NCBI GenBank assembly: GCA_015069295.1
Contig: SVIW01000003.1
Coordinates: forward strand, 1-64,000
Direction of reading: 5' to 3'
Source: Clostridiales bacterium
GTDB taxonomy: Bacteria; Bacillota; Clostridia; Christensenellales; Borkfalkiaceae
Length of the DNA: 64,000 nt
Under the pieces are notes generated by a model, which did no database searches, had not been told where the DNA came from, and saw only the letters and a program-made list of their open reading frames with translations. Shown here piece by piece: positions 38,012 through 46,230 of the stretch (position 1 is the stretch's first letter; each line of letters opens with the position of its first letter). The translations under genes and the position numbers were made by a program.

Positions 38012-38746
38012 TTAAAAACGGAAAATTCTGCGTACGTAATTTAAATTGCAGTTTTCTCTATCCAGCAAAACGAAAACGTCTACGCTGCCAAACTCCCAAT
38101 CGGTAAAGCTGTCTTTGGAAAATTTCGAACCCATTTCCATATATACGCGAATTAAGGTTGGCAGGCTGCGTTTTAAACTGCGCTCGTCTAATTCTTCCTT
38201 GGGTAAAATTTCCACTTGCTTTTCTTCGTTGGCTTTGATAGAAAAACTTTCGTCTACCGCGTGATAGTGAGCGAGATAGGAAAATTCCTTTTGATACAAG
38301 CTCTTATCCGTTCCCATAAAACTCGCTTCGCCAATCGTAAAACGGTACCCGTTATCCAGTATGTATTTTACGACGAACCCTAAAAGGTGCATCAATACCG
38401 TCGTGTTTCTGTATTCCTTTTTAATCACCGCGCGGCTTAATTCTACAATCGTTTCACCCGTCGCTTTCAGTCCGTCGATACAAAATTCGTCCTCGCATAA
38501 AAACCTTTTTCCCAACGGCAAATCGTTAGAGGTAATAAAACGGTAAGTCCCTACTACTTCGCCCGTGTCGTTGTCTTTACAAAGGATAATCTTTGCGTAT
38601 TCGTCGTATTCGGTAATATCCAATCCGTCCTGATTATTTGCGTCCTTATTAAATTCTAACAGCATATCTTGATACCGAAGCCGATAAACCGCCAGTTTTT
38701 CTTCTTCCGTTTCCGCAAATTTTACGCTAAATTTTTCCGATGCCAT
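38012..38746 (-). CDS. GNAT-fold N-acyltransferase (OlsB/hemolysin-like, Acetyltransf_5)
   Basis: 244 residues. YRLRYQDMLLEF near the start, TGEVVGTYRFI and ELSRAVIKKEYRN with a following membrane-proximal LLGFVVKYILDNGY stretch match the acyl-ACP-dependent N-acyltransferase family that includes OlsB (ornithine lipids). Substrate unknown; no OlsA partner is in view. GAGAGG precedes ATG 38746. Confidence 0.7.
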   Translation of the reverse strand: MASEKFSVKFAETEEEKLAVYRLRYQDMLLEFNKDANNQDGLDITEYDEYAKIILCKDNDTGEVVGTYRFITSNDLPLGKRFLCEDEFCIDGLKATGETIVELSRAVIKKEYRNTTVLMHLLGFVVKYILDNGYRFTIGEASFMGTDKSLYQKEFSYLAHYHAVDESFSIKANEEKQVEILPKEELDERSLKRSLPTLIRVYMEMGSKFSKDSFTDWEFGSVDVFVLLDRENCNLNYVRRIFRF

Positions 38747-38774
38747 CGTAAACCTCTCTTTTTTGGTTTCCTTT

Positions 38775-38802
38775 ATTATACCATAAAATTAAAAAATGTA
38801 AA
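38775..38802 (-). promoter_or_regulatory. Promoter of the acyltransferase gene
   Basis: TTTACA (38797-38802), spacer 16, extended -10 TGGTATAAT (38775-38780). Confidence 0.8.
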
Positions 38803-38834
38803 TACTTTTTACAAAATTTGTCGAATTATACAAA

Positions 38835-38862
38835 AAAAATCCTCTTTTAAAGAGGATTTTTC
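38835..38862 (-). terminator. rsmG terminator overlapping its stop codon
   Basis: AAAATCCTCTT / AAGAGGATTTT with the stop codon TAA in the loop. Confidence 0.8.
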
Positions 38863-39542
38863 CGTTCTTTTCCCTGCCCTCTCGGATACAAAGAAGGGGT
38901 GTCTTTCGTCTTTTCTACGACCGCCAAAACTCTCTCTCCGTAACGTTCAGGAAGCGAATACGGCAATATTTCCTTTATCTTCCCGCCCAAAATAAAGCAA
39001 GCGTTTTTCGCCTCGTGTATCTCTTCTACGTCGCCGCTTTTATAAGCGATAAATTTCCCGCCTACCTTTACGAACGGCATACAATATTCGCAAAGCGTAT
39101 TCATTCTCGCCACCGCGCGCGCCGTCGCTATATCGTAACGCTGTCTAAACTTTTTATCCCTCGCTGCGTCCTCGGCGCGAATATTATAAATATGCACGTC
39201 GTTAAATTGTAATTTATCCACAACCGCGTTCAAAAACTCGCATTTTTTTCCAACGCTTTCAAAAAGGTCGAATTTTAAATCGTCGCGCACTATTTTTAAT
39301 ACGATAGAAGGGAATCCCGCGCCGGAGCCGATCTCTGCCGTCAACGCGCCCCGTTTAAATAAGTCCATTCCCGCCGCGCTGTCTAAAAAATGCTTGTAAT
39401 ACATATCTTTTTCTTCTAAAATCGTCGTAAGATTGTATTTTTTGTTGTATTCAAGCAGCAGAGCGCGAAAAGCTTCTAACTTTTCCTTTCCCTCTCCCAA
39501 TACCTTTTCTTGATAAATTTTTTCAATATCCAACGTCTTCAT
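38847..39542 (-). CDS. rsmG: 16S rRNA (guanine-527 N7) methyltransferase
   Basis: 231 residues. KKYNLTTI, HFLDS, the SAM loop AEIGSGAGFPSIVL and TARAVARMNTL are RsmG signatures. The gene is classically origin-linked. ATG 39542 has no SD and lies 9 bases after its TATAAT box, so a nearly leaderless mRNA is expected. The C-terminus is slightly extended and basic. Confidence 0.94.
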   Translation of the reverse strand: MKTLDIEKIYQEKVLGEGKEKLEAFRALLLEYNKKYNLTTILEEKDMYYKHFLDSAAGMDLFKRGALTAEIGSGAGFPSIVLKIVRDDLKFDLFESVGKKCEFLNAVVDKLQFNDVHIYNIRAEDAARDKKFRQRYDIATARAVARMNTLCEYCMPFVKVGGKFIAYKSGDVEEIHEAKNACFILGGKIKEILPYSLPERYGERVLAVVEKTKDTPSLYPRGQGKERKNPL

Positions 39543-39551
39543 AACAAAAAT

Positions 39552-39580
39552 ATTATACCACCTTTCAAAAAAAATAGCAA
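39552..39580 (-). promoter_or_regulatory. rsmG promoter, near-leaderless
   Basis: TTGCTA (39575-39580), spacer 17, extended -10 TGGTATAAT (TATAAT 39552-39557), minus strand. Confidence 0.75.
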
Positions 39581-39627
39581 ACTTTTTATCACCGCTTTTT
39601 TTATTTCTTCCACCGCGCGGTGCAGTA

Positions 39628-39935
39628 AGTTATCCACTTGTTTATAACCTTTGTGGATATCTTTTATTTTTAATAATTATACATTTTAAATTTATTTTTA
39701 TTTATTTTTCTTTTTAAAATTTATTTCTTTTTCTCCACAATTCCACTTTTCTTCCACCTTTTTATCCACCTTTTTTTTACCGCTTGTCCACCGAATAGAC
39801 ACTCTGTTTTTTCCCTTTATATTCCCGCTTGTTTTTATTTTTAAGGGGGTGGTTGTCCACAATTCCACCTTGCCTACTACTATAATACTACTATTATAAA
39901 AATAAATATAACATCTTCTTGCAAGGCTGAAAAAA
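39628..39935 (+). other. oriC: Probable replication origin with DnaA boxes and DnaA-trio-like tract
   Basis: DnaA boxes at 39630 (TTATCCACT), 39652 (minus), 39762 (TTATCCACC), 39784 (TTGTCCACC) and 39853 (TTGTCCACA), plus a degenerate one at 39731. The last is followed by a 12-base GC-richer spacer and then by CTACTACTATAATACTACTA (39874-39893) running into pure AT. This box, spacer, trinucleotide order matches the unwinding element of Bacillus oriC. Very AT-rich tracts at 39661-39730 also lie here. No gene in 39543-40032. Confidence 0.8.
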
Positions 39936-39971
39936 ATTAAAAAATTTTCAAGAAAAATCGGCAGTCTTGTC

Positions 39972-39999
39972 TTGACAAATTTTTAAGGTGTGGTATAAT
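39972..39999 (+). promoter_or_regulatory. Promoter of the SLOG gene
   Basis: TTGACA (39972-39977), spacer 16, extended -10 TGGTATAAT (39994-39999). Confidence 0.85.
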
Positions 40000-40032
40000 A
40001 AGTTCGATTTTTTAAAAAAGGAAAAAAGTGGT

Positions 40033-40527
40033 ATGTCGCAGCTCTTTATAAAAACGGAAACAAGTAAAAAAGCAGAAAGCTGCGTTTTTACCGGGCACAG
40101 AATTATAGAGGAAGATTTTTCCCCACGACGTTTAAAAAAAGAGATAAAAAAGATGATAGAAAAAGGCGTTTCTGTCTTTTATAACGGAATGGCGATGGGG
40201 TTCGATTTGTTAGCGGCTCAGTACGTTCTGTCTTTAAAAAAAGAATATCCTTTTATAAAATTGATTGCCTGTATTCCCTGTTATCAGCAGGAAAAAAGTT
40301 ATAATGAAAAGGACAAAAAAAGATACGTTTCCATTTTAAAAAAAGCAGACGAAAAAATTATTCTTTCCGACCATTATTTCGTGGGCTGTATGCAGTCCAG
40401 AGATCGGTATATGGTAGACAGAGCGGACGTTATGATTGCCTATTGTAAAAAAGAGAAAGGCGGCACGGCGTTTACCGTCAAATATTTTCAAAAAAAACAC
40501 CCGGAAAACGAAATAATTTTTTTATAA
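40033..40527 (+). CDS. YpsA-like SLOG-family protein (DUF1273)
   Basis: 164 residues. CVFTGHR at the start, NGMAMGFDLLAAQYVL, the SRDRYMVDRADVMIAY block and GGTAFT match the DUF1273/YpsA branch of the SLOG nucleotide-binding fold. Bacillus YpsA affects cell division; other SLOG proteins sense nucleotide signals. It occupies the place upstream of dnaN where dnaA is normally found. ATG 40033 follows AAGGA loosely. AT-rich codon use reflects its place at the origin. Confidence 0.8.
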   Translation: MSQLFIKTETSKKAESCVFTGHRIIEEDFSPRRLKKEIKKMIEKGVSVFYNGMAMGFDLLAAQYVLSLKKEYPFIKLIACIPCYQQEKSYNEKDKKRYVSILKKADEKIILSDHYFVGCMQSRDRYMVDRADVMIAYCKKEKGGTAFTVKYFQKKHPENEIIFL

Positions 40528-40529
40528 AG

Positions 40530-40553
40530 AAGAAGGAAAAATCCTTCTTTTTT
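40530..40553 (+). terminator. Terminator of the SLOG gene
   Basis: AAGAAGGA / TCCTTCTT, loop AAAA, then T4. Confidence 0.8.
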
Positions 40554-40555
40554 GC

Positions 40556-40584
40556 TTGCAAAAAGAAACGGTATATGGTAAAAT
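40556..40584 (+). promoter_or_regulatory. dnaN promoter
   Basis: TTGCAA (40556-40561), spacer 17, extended -10 TGGTAAAAT (40579-40584). dnaN therefore does not depend on an upstream dnaA transcript. Confidence 0.75.
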
Positions 40585-40648
40585 AAAAGGGAATGAAAAC
40601 GAGGCTTTTTTCCGTAGGAAAAAGGCGAGGAAAAGAAGGAGTATTTTT

Positions 40649-41749
40649 ATGAAATTCGTATGTAACGGAATGGTTCTTTCCGAAGCGGCTTTGACGGTCA
40701 GCAAAGCTTGCGCTTCTAAGACGATCACCCCTATTTTAGAATGTATCAAAATACACGCGGAAAACGACGGGATTACTTTGACGGCGTACGACGGGGAAAT
40801 TTCCATTGAAAAGAAAATAAAAGCGGACGTTTTCGAAGAGGGCGAAATTTGCGTCAACGGGAAAATGTTTTCCGATTTCGTGGGAAAAATTTCCGCTTTT
40901 GAGGTCGTGATTGCAACAGTAGACAGCGGTATTATTATCAAATACGCGGACAGCGAATCCTTTATGCAGTCTCTCTCCTCCGACGATTTTCCCCGTTTTT
41001 TAAATAACACGGCGGAAAATAAAGAGTATTTTGAAACGAAAGAAAGCGAATTAAAAGGCTTGATTGCAAAGGTAGTGTTCTGCTGCGCGAGCGACGACAG
41101 CCGTCCCATTTTAAAAGGCGCTTTGTTAGAAGCAAAGGACGGAAAGTTAAACGCGACGGCGCTGGACGGATACCGTATGGCTTGCTCGTCTATCGAAACT
41201 CTGTCCACGAGCGGGAATATGAAAATCGTTTGCCCTGCAAGAACGCTTGTAGAAATTTCCCGTATGCTGGACGGCGACGAAGAATTAAAAATTTACGCGG
41301 ATAAAAATCTTTTGTACGTATCGGTAAAAGACACCGTTATCACTTCGAGATTGTATCTTGGCGAATTTGTAAGAAAGGAAAATATCTATCCCATCGATTT
41401 CACGACGAAAGTAGAAGTGAAGAGAAGCGAAATTATCGAAAGCGTTGAACGCGCGTCCGTTTTGATTCGCGGGGAAAAGGATAATTTGATAACGTTGGAT
41501 ATTAAAAACGAAAAAATCGTTATCAACGCCGTGTCCGATATCGGTAAAATTGAAGAAACGGTTGCCGGCGATTTGGACGGGAAAGAATTGAAAATCAGTA
41601 TGAACAGTAAATTCTTGTTAGACGCCATCAAAGCTCTGGACGAAGAAAAAATCCTGCTTTCTTTCAATACTCCCGTTTCTCCGTTCACGGTAGAGAACGT
41701 TGAGGACAAGCGGTGTCAATATTTGATTTTACCCGTCAGCAGCCGTTAA
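40649..41749 (+). CDS. dnaN: DNA polymerase III beta sliding clamp
   Basis: 366 residues starting MKFVCNGMVLSEAALTVSKA; GAAGGAG before ATG 40649. Blocks TPILECIKIHA, SDDSRPILKGALLEA, LDGYRMA and the C-terminal QYLILPV are typical beta-clamp sequence. It forms the ring that tethers polymerase. The C-terminus is three residues longer than usual (SSR). Confidence 0.96.
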   Translation: MKFVCNGMVLSEAALTVSKACASKTITPILECIKIHAENDGITLTAYDGEISIEKKIKADVFEEGEICVNGKMFSDFVGKISAFEVVIATVDSGIIIKYADSESFMQSLSSDDFPRFLNNTAENKEYFETKESELKGLIAKVVFCCASDDSRPILKGALLEAKDGKLNATALDGYRMACSSIETLSTSGNMKIVCPARTLVEISRMLDGDEELKIYADKNLLYVSVKDTVITSRLYLGEFVRKENIYPIDFTTKVEVKRSEIIESVERASVLIRGEKDNLITLDIKNEKIVINAVSDIGKIEETVAGDLDGKELKISMNSKFLLDAIKALDEEKILLSFNTPVSPFTVENVEDKRCQYLILPVSSR

Positions 41750-41786
41750 AAATAGAAAGGTTTAAAGATTTTATATTAAAAAACGC

Positions 41787-41816
41787 TTGACGGCATTTAT
41801 ATATTTAAGGTATAAT
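41787..41816 (+). promoter_or_regulatory. rpmH-rnpA promoter
   Basis: TTGACG (41787-41792), spacer 18, TATAAT (41811-41816). A short hairpin ATCG...CGAT (41826-41846) lies in the leader. Confidence 0.85.
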
Positions 41817-41892
41817 AGTGGGGTTATCGTGGGGAGAAGCCGCGATAGCGACTAAAAAACAAAACGATAAAAACCAAATTAGGAGAATAATT

Positions 41893-42027
41893 ATGAAAAG
41901 AACCTATCAACCCAAGAAAAGACAAAAGAGCAAAGTTCACGGTTTCCGTAAGAGAATGGCAACGACTGCCGGCAGAAAAGTTTTGAAAAGACGTAGAAAC
42001 AAGGGCAGAAAGAGATTGACCCACTAA
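41893..42027 (+). CDS. rpmH: 50S ribosomal protein L34
   Basis: 44 residues, [20 protein letters not shown], the standard L34. AGGAG precedes ATG 41893. Head of the rpmH-rnpA-yidD-yidC-khpB cluster. Confidence 0.98.
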   Translation: MKRTYQPKKRQKSKVHGFRKRMATTAGRKVLKRRRNKGRKRLTH

Positions 42028-42051
42028 TCCGTTCTTAATATACGAAAAGAC

Positions 42052-42085
42052 GAATTCCTTTCCTTTTTTTAAAAGGAGAGGATTT
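42052..42085 (+). other. Hairpin between rpmH and rnpA
   Basis: AATTCCTTTCCTTTT / AAAAGGAGAGGATT with a T-rich loop. It could attenuate read-through or define the rpmH mRNA end. Confidence 0.45.
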
Positions 42086-42138
42086 GCCATTTTAATAAAG
42101 GTTGCTTTTTTAAAAACAAAAGGTCTTTTATACGCAAA

Positions 42139-42456
42139 ATGAAGTATGTACGGTTAAAAAAACAAACGGATTTTCAAAGGCTGTTCCAAAAGGGAAAACG
42201 CGCCTTTGCTCCGTCCGTAACCTTGCTTTACCGTCCGTCTGAAAGGATGCGGATGGGGATTTCTATTGGAAAAAAACACGGAAAAAGCGTGCAAAGAAAC
42301 CGTATTAAAAGACTGCTTAGAGAAGCTTTTCGTAACACGCAAGGAGAGATAAAGGGTACGTATTCGGTAATTTTAATTCCGAAAGTATGCGAAGAATATT
42401 CGTATGCTACCTTTGAGCAACACTTGAGATGTATCATCAAAAAAGAACGTTTGTAA
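42139..42456 (+). CDS. rnpA: Ribonuclease P protein component
   Basis: 105 residues. [16 protein letters not shown] and the RNR motif [17 protein letters not shown] bind the catalytic RNA. It matures tRNA 5-prime ends. The AAAGG upstream is 15 bases away, a weak RBS. Overlaps the yidD open frame. Confidence 0.95.
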   Translation: MKYVRLKKQTDFQRLFQKGKRAFAPSVTLLYRPSERMRMGISIGKKHGKSVQRNRIKRLLREAFRNTQGEIKGTYSVILIPKVCEEYSYATFEQHLRCIIKKERL

Positions 42457-42755
42457 AAATGGATTTTTTCGCGTTTGCGTATGCAAATTGGCGGTTTTTA
42501 CGCCGCACGGTGTTTAAACCCTTTTTTAAAATACTGTGTATGCGTATGATTCGTTTTTACCAAAAATATCTTTCCAAGCATACCTGTAAGTATTATCCGA
42601 CTTGTTCTGAGTACACTTTGGAAAGCATCAATAACAACGGCGTTTTTATAGGTATTATCCTTGGAATTTGGCGTATACTGCGGTGTAACCCCTTTTCCAA
42701 AGGCGGCTTTGATCCCGCCCCTATCCCCTTTTGGAAAAAGCGTTGGTTGTTATAA
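42429..42755 (+). CDS. yidD: Membrane protein insertion efficiency factor YidD
   Basis: Up to 108 residues. [26 protein letters not shown] and [16 protein letters not shown] are the family core. The start is uncertain: ATG 42429 overlaps rnpA, ATG 42459 is 2 bases past its stop, and internal ATGs just before the core are also possible; none has a good SD, suggesting translational coupling. It assists YidC. Confidence 0.9.
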   Translation: MYHQKRTFVKMDFFAFAYANWRFLRRTVFKPFFKILCMRMIRFYQKYLSKHTCKYYPTCSEYTLESINNNGVFIGIILGIWRILRCNPFSKGGFDPAPIPFWKKRWLL

Positions 42756-42800
42756 ATAAGGCTCTGTTCCAACCCCCGATTGATTTTTAACGGAAAAAAG

Positions 42801-42866
42801 ACTGCGAAATACGGTGCGTTACGCTTGGTTACAGACCGCTGTGGGTATGCGCCCTCGCGAAACGCT
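42801..42866. repeat. Repeat family E copy in the yidD-yidC spacer
   Basis: GCGTTACGCTTGGTTAC ... GCGCCCTCGC, related to the complement of 5934-5998. The rest of the 220 bp spacer shows nothing recognisable. Confidence 0.5.
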
Positions 42867-42975
42867 TGCCTTTCTTGCTTTTTTCTCGTTAAATCGCAAA
42901 AAAGAGCTAATCAATCGTTCGTTGTAACACAGCCTAAAAAAATAAGCGTTGCGGCAAAAGCCGTAAAGGAAAAAA

Positions 42976-44523
42976 ATGGGAAGTTTAGCAAATATTTTCG
43001 ATACGGGTTTGACGATTTTTAACAGCACGTACAGCGTTGAACTCGACTGGATTGGAAGATTTATCAGATGGCTCGTTACCTCGGTAGGTTCCGTAGGTTT
43101 GGGTATCATTCTGTTTTCTTTGGTATTAAAGCTGATAACGTTGCCTTTCGACGTTTTTCAGCGTATTTCTATGCGCAAGCAGAACCAAAAGATGAAAGCC
43201 AACCAAGAGCGTATGGAAAAGTTGCAAAAGCAGTACGCTAACGATCAGGACGCCTATAAACAAAAGGTAATGGAAATGTACAGAGAAAGCGGTATGTCCA
43301 TTTTCTCGTCCTGCTTGCCGATGATTTTGTCGTTGGTTATCTTTATTATTGCCATCGGGTCGTTTAACTCTTATTCGACCTACGCAAACGTGGAAAATTA
43401 CAATCAAATGGTTGGCGCGTACAACGAGACTCTGTACGAATATTGCGTGGAAGACGTTACGGAAGACACTTTGTTTTTCGATGAAACGACGGATATCAAT
43501 GTAACGGAAGAAAACGGTAAAATTACCGCAAAAACGGTAACGTATACGGTAAAAGATAACGATATCACGAACAACAACTACGTATACTATACGGTAAAAT
43601 ACAACGTTCCTAAGGGAAAAGACGGCTCGTTTGCCTACACTTACGATTTTGAAAAAGCAAAGAAATATATTGAAAAAGCAGACAAAGCGTACTATATCTA
43701 TACGGCGAAGGTTATGATGTCGCAAATAGAAGGCGCGAAGGAAATGCAAGACGAAATTTGGGCAAATTCGGGGATTGCGGAAAAGAGCTTATCCGAGCTG
43801 TCCAAAGACGAAAATACGGCGTTGAACGCGGCGATTAAAAATTATTTTGAAAGTATGGGTCAGCGCGCGGTAAAGACGGCGTACGATACCGAAATCAAGG
43901 ACAACGTTTCCTTTATCTGGATTAAGAATATCTGGGAAACGGACGCAACGTATAAGAGCCCCGTTTTGGAGTACGATAGCTTTGGCACGGCGGTAACGGA
44001 AAGAGGTACTTGCGGTTGCAGCTCCGAATCGAAAGTAAAGGGTATGGCGGCGTATTCGCAAGACGGGTATAACTTCGTAACCAAGAATTTGACGGCGGAA
44101 AAAGACGCGTCGAACGGGTATTTTATCTTGATTGCGCTGTCTATCGGTACGATTTTATTGCAGCAATTCGTGTCGATGCGTTCGCAAAAAGAACAGCAGA
44201 AATATTCGTCCGTAGACGGGCAGGGCAAAGGTCAGCAAAAAATGATGATGATCATTATGACCGGTATGTTTGCGATTTTTTCGTTCTTGTACAGCTCCGC
44301 GTTTGCGATATACCTTATCGTCAGCAACGTCTTCTCGTTGCTCTCCACCATCGTTATCAATAAATTGGTGGATAGAAAGCTGAACAAACAAGCGGCGGCG
44401 GTAGAAACGAAAAAGTACCAAAACAACGCTTTGGAAAGAATCGAAGCGGCGAAAAACGCAGGAAAAGCGGCGGCAAGCGAAAAGCGCGGCGAAAAGACGC
44501 CTGATAAAAAGAATAAAAAATAA
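42976..44523 (+). CDS. yidC: Membrane insertase YidC/OxaA with a large extracytoplasmic insertion
   Basis: 515 residues, about twice the Gram-positive norm. TM1 (36-58), a cytosolic coiled coil (62-105), TM2 (113-132), then an insertion of about 180 residues (131-310) before the conserved FIWIKNIW, TM3 (381-400) and TM4-5 (423-465), ending in a basic tail. The insert is acidic and Tyr/Asn-rich and should lie outside the membrane. The groove Arg of TM1 appears to be Lys52 (LVLKLITLP). AAAGGA before ATG 42976. YidC inserts proteins with or without Sec. Confidence 0.93.
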   Translation: MGSLANIFDTGLTIFNSTYSVELDWIGRFIRWLVTSVGSVGLGIILFSLVLKLITLPFDVFQRISMRKQNQKMKANQERMEKLQKQYANDQDAYKQKVMEMYRESGMSIFSSCLPMILSLVIFIIAIGSFNSYSTYANVENYNQMVGAYNETLYEYCVEDVTEDTLFFDETTDINVTEENGKITAKTVTYTVKDNDITNNNYVYYTVKYNVPKGKDGSFAYTYDFEKAKKYIEKADKAYYIYTAKVMMSQIEGAKEMQDEIWANSGIAEKSLSELSKDENTALNAAIKNYFESMGQRAVKTAYDTEIKDNVSFIWIKNIWETDATYKSPVLEYDSFGTAVTERGTCGCSSESKVKGMAAYSQDGYNFVTKNLTAEKDASNGYFILIALSIGTILLQQFVSMRSQKEQQKYSSVDGQGKGQQKMMMIIMTGMFAIFSFLYSSAFAIYLIVSNVFSLLSTIVINKLVDRKLNKQAAAVETKKYQNNALERIEAAKNAGKAAASEKRGEKTPDKKNKK

Positions 44524-44572
44524 TAACGAGAGAAAGGATTCCCCTTTACACAAGGGAAATAAGGAGTAAAAA

Positions 44573-45502
44573 ATGGAGTATCAAGAATTTACGGGCAAGA
44601 CGGTGGAAGAAGCCGTTGAAAAGGGCTTGCAAGCGCTTGGGATTGCAAGAGAGGACGCCGATATCCGCGTTTTGGAAGAAGGCAAGAAAAAACTGTTCGG
44701 GTCGGTAAAGGCGCGCGTAGAAATTGCGGCTAAGACGGTTTGTGAGGCGTGCGTTTGCGAAAAGGAAACGAACGCAAGCGTAGATACGAACGCAAGCGAC
44801 GGCGAAAGAACGGTGGTATTTTTGGAAGGGCTGTTTAAGCTGTTGAATATTACCGCTTGTACCGAGCTCGTCGGCGAGGGCGATAAGGTAGAAATTAACG
44901 TAACGGCGGCAAACACGACGGCAATTATCGGCAAACACGGCGCGATGTTAGACGCTATCCAGACCCTTGCGGGCGCGGTAGCCAATACGGGCAGAGACGA
45001 TTATAAGCGGGTCGTTGTCGATTGCGAAAACTACCGTGAAAACCGCGAAGCGACGTTGAACAGACTGTCTGAAAACTTGGCACAAAAAGCCATTCGTTTG
45101 GGCAAGAAAATCAAGTTAGAACCGATGAACCCTTACGAAAGACGGATTATCCACGCGGCGCTTGCTGAACGCGAAGGCGTTTCGACGATTAGCGAAGGGA
45201 AAGAACCCAACCGTTATATCGTTATTATTCCCGACAATTTGGAAGACCCCGACGCTCCCGCGTTGCCCGCGAGAAACGAAAGAGACAGACGTGGCAGAGG
45301 GAACGACAGAGGTTTCAACCGCGGCGGCAGAGGCAGAAACGACAGAGGCTTTAACAAGGACGGCAGAAGCGGCGGCTTTAACAAAAAGCCTTTTAATCGC
45401 GACAGAGGCAACGGCGGCGCAAGCGGCGGTACGACCTTGAAGACTTCCAACGATTTCTTTGGGATTTTCCTTGGGAACAGCGGCAATAACGACGAGAAAT
45501 AA
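44573..45502 (+). CDS. khpB: RNA-binding protein KhpB (Jag) with RGG-rich tail
   Basis: 309 residues: Jag-N (1-52), an acidic linker, KH domain (IIGKHGAMLDAIQ near 120), R3H domain (MNPYERRIIHAAL near 185) and an unusual 60-residue C-terminal tail with repeated RGRGNDRGF / RGGRG / GGFN units. With KhpA it binds many RNAs and affects cell elongation. AAGGAG precedes ATG 44573. Confidence 0.93.
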   Translation: MEYQEFTGKTVEEAVEKGLQALGIAREDADIRVLEEGKKKLFGSVKARVEIAAKTVCEACVCEKETNASVDTNASDGERTVVFLEGLFKLLNITACTELVGEGDKVEINVTAANTTAIIGKHGAMLDAIQTLAGAVANTGRDDYKRVVVDCENYRENREATLNRLSENLAQKAIRLGKKIKLEPMNPYERRIIHAALAEREGVSTISEGKEPNRYIVIIPDNLEDPDAPALPARNERDRRGRGNDRGFNRGGRGRNDRGFNKDGRSGGFNKKPFNRDRGNGGASGGTTLKTSNDFFGIFLGNSGNNDEK

Positions 45503-45514
45503 GCACGAGTAACA

Positions 45515-45556
45515 AAAAACGAGCAAGGCGAAAAGCTTTGCTCGTTTTTCTGTTTT
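45515..45556 (+). terminator. khpB terminator
   Basis: AAAAACGAGCAAGGC / GCTTTGCTCGTTTTT with loop GAAAA, then T-rich. Confidence 0.85.
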
Positions 45557-45559
45557 TTG

Positions 45560-45584
45560 TTAGAGATTGTTTCGTCGTTTCACG
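45560..45584 (-). repeat. Degenerate half copy of repeat family C
   Basis: AGAGATTGTTTCGTCGTTTC is the complement of the left half of the element at 5815-5895, abruptly joined to repeat A. Confidence 0.55.
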
Positions 45585-45690
45585 CCTCATCCGTCTTGCT
45601 CCGAAAGCCACCTTCTCCAGTGGGAGAAGTCTTTATTTATGGTTGAAATATGTAACTTGACAAACAGTCTACTACGTTGAAACCTTAGCT
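45585..45690 (+). repeat. Repeat family A copy with tail (left direct repeat)
   Basis: CCTCATCCGTC ... CCTTCTCCAGTGGGAGAAG followed by a tail (45631-45690) containing CAGTCTACTACGTTGAAA. The tail recurs at 46180-46230. Confidence 0.75.
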
Positions 45691-45702
45691 CAGTTTGTCT
45701 TA

Positions 45703-45746
45703 GCCTTCTCCAGTGGGAGAAGGTGTCACGAAGTGACGGATGAGGT
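45703..45746 (-). repeat. Repeat family A copy, inverted, at the 3-prime end of the DUF559 gene
   Basis: GCCTTCTCCAGTGGGAGAAGG then GTCACGAAGTGAC and GGATGAGG. It contains the stop codon of the nuclease gene. Confidence 0.8.
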
Positions 45747-46121
45747 GTTTGTTTTGTTTCTCAAATCGGTAAAGGATAACCCTAAACGTGAAAGTATATC
45801 TTCCGCAACCCCGTTAAAATTCTTATTAATATCTCCGTTGGTATAGCGCAAAACAGTAATACCCCAAGTGGATAAATCCATATCCCGTTTTCTATCTTTT
45901 CCTTCATGTGGTTGAGAAAAGTGTTGAGCTCCGTCGATTTCGATTACAATTTTTTTCTGCGCAATATAAAAATCAACGATATAATTTTTAATGGAGTGTT
46001 GTCGTTTTACGGTAAGGGGAAGGCGTTTCAAAAAATCATACCATAGATGTTTTTCTTCTGCGGTCATATTTTTTCGTAATAATTTCGCGGTAGGGGTTAG
46101 CTTTCGATTGTAAGGTATCAT
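45726..46121 (-). CDS. DUF559 endonuclease-domain protein
   Basis: 131 residues. MIPYNRKLTPTAKLLRKNMTAEEKHLWYDFL is the usual start of this Vsr-like family; the PD-(D/E)xK-type core shows DFYIAQKKIVIEIDGAQH (acidic residues of the active site), then RDMDLSTWGITVLRY. Function unknown. ATG 46121 has GAGGAG 10 bases upstream, and that SD lies in a family A repeat; the last residues (SSVTS) and stop lie in another, inverted copy. An open frame continues upstream into the repeat. No methylase or other defence gene adjoins it. Confidence 0.82.
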   Translation of the reverse strand: MIPYNRKLTPTAKLLRKNMTAEEKHLWYDFLKRLPLTVKRQHSIKNYIVDFYIAQKKIVIEIDGAQHFSQPHEGKDRKRDMDLSTWGITVLRYTNGDINKNFNGVAEDILSRLGLSFTDLRNKTNTSSVTS

Positions 46122-46133
46122 AAATCTTGGACT

Positions 46134-46230
46134 CCTCATCCACCGCTGTCGCGGTCCCCCTTCTCCCACAGGAGAAGGCTTAATATAAGGGTGAAATATA
46201 TAATTTTATAAATAGTCTACTACGCTGAAA
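46134..46230 (+). repeat. Repeat family A copy with tail (right direct repeat) at the 5-prime end of the DUF559 gene
   Basis: CCTCATCCACCGCTGTCGCGG ... CCTTCTCCCACAGGAGAAGG and a tail with TAGTCTACTACGCTGAAA. Same orientation as 45585-45690. Confidence 0.8.

Noticed and set aside
46122-46169. N-terminal extension of the DUF559 protein
   Set aside because: The extension is translated repeat sequence; family members start at MIPYN, which has an RBS.
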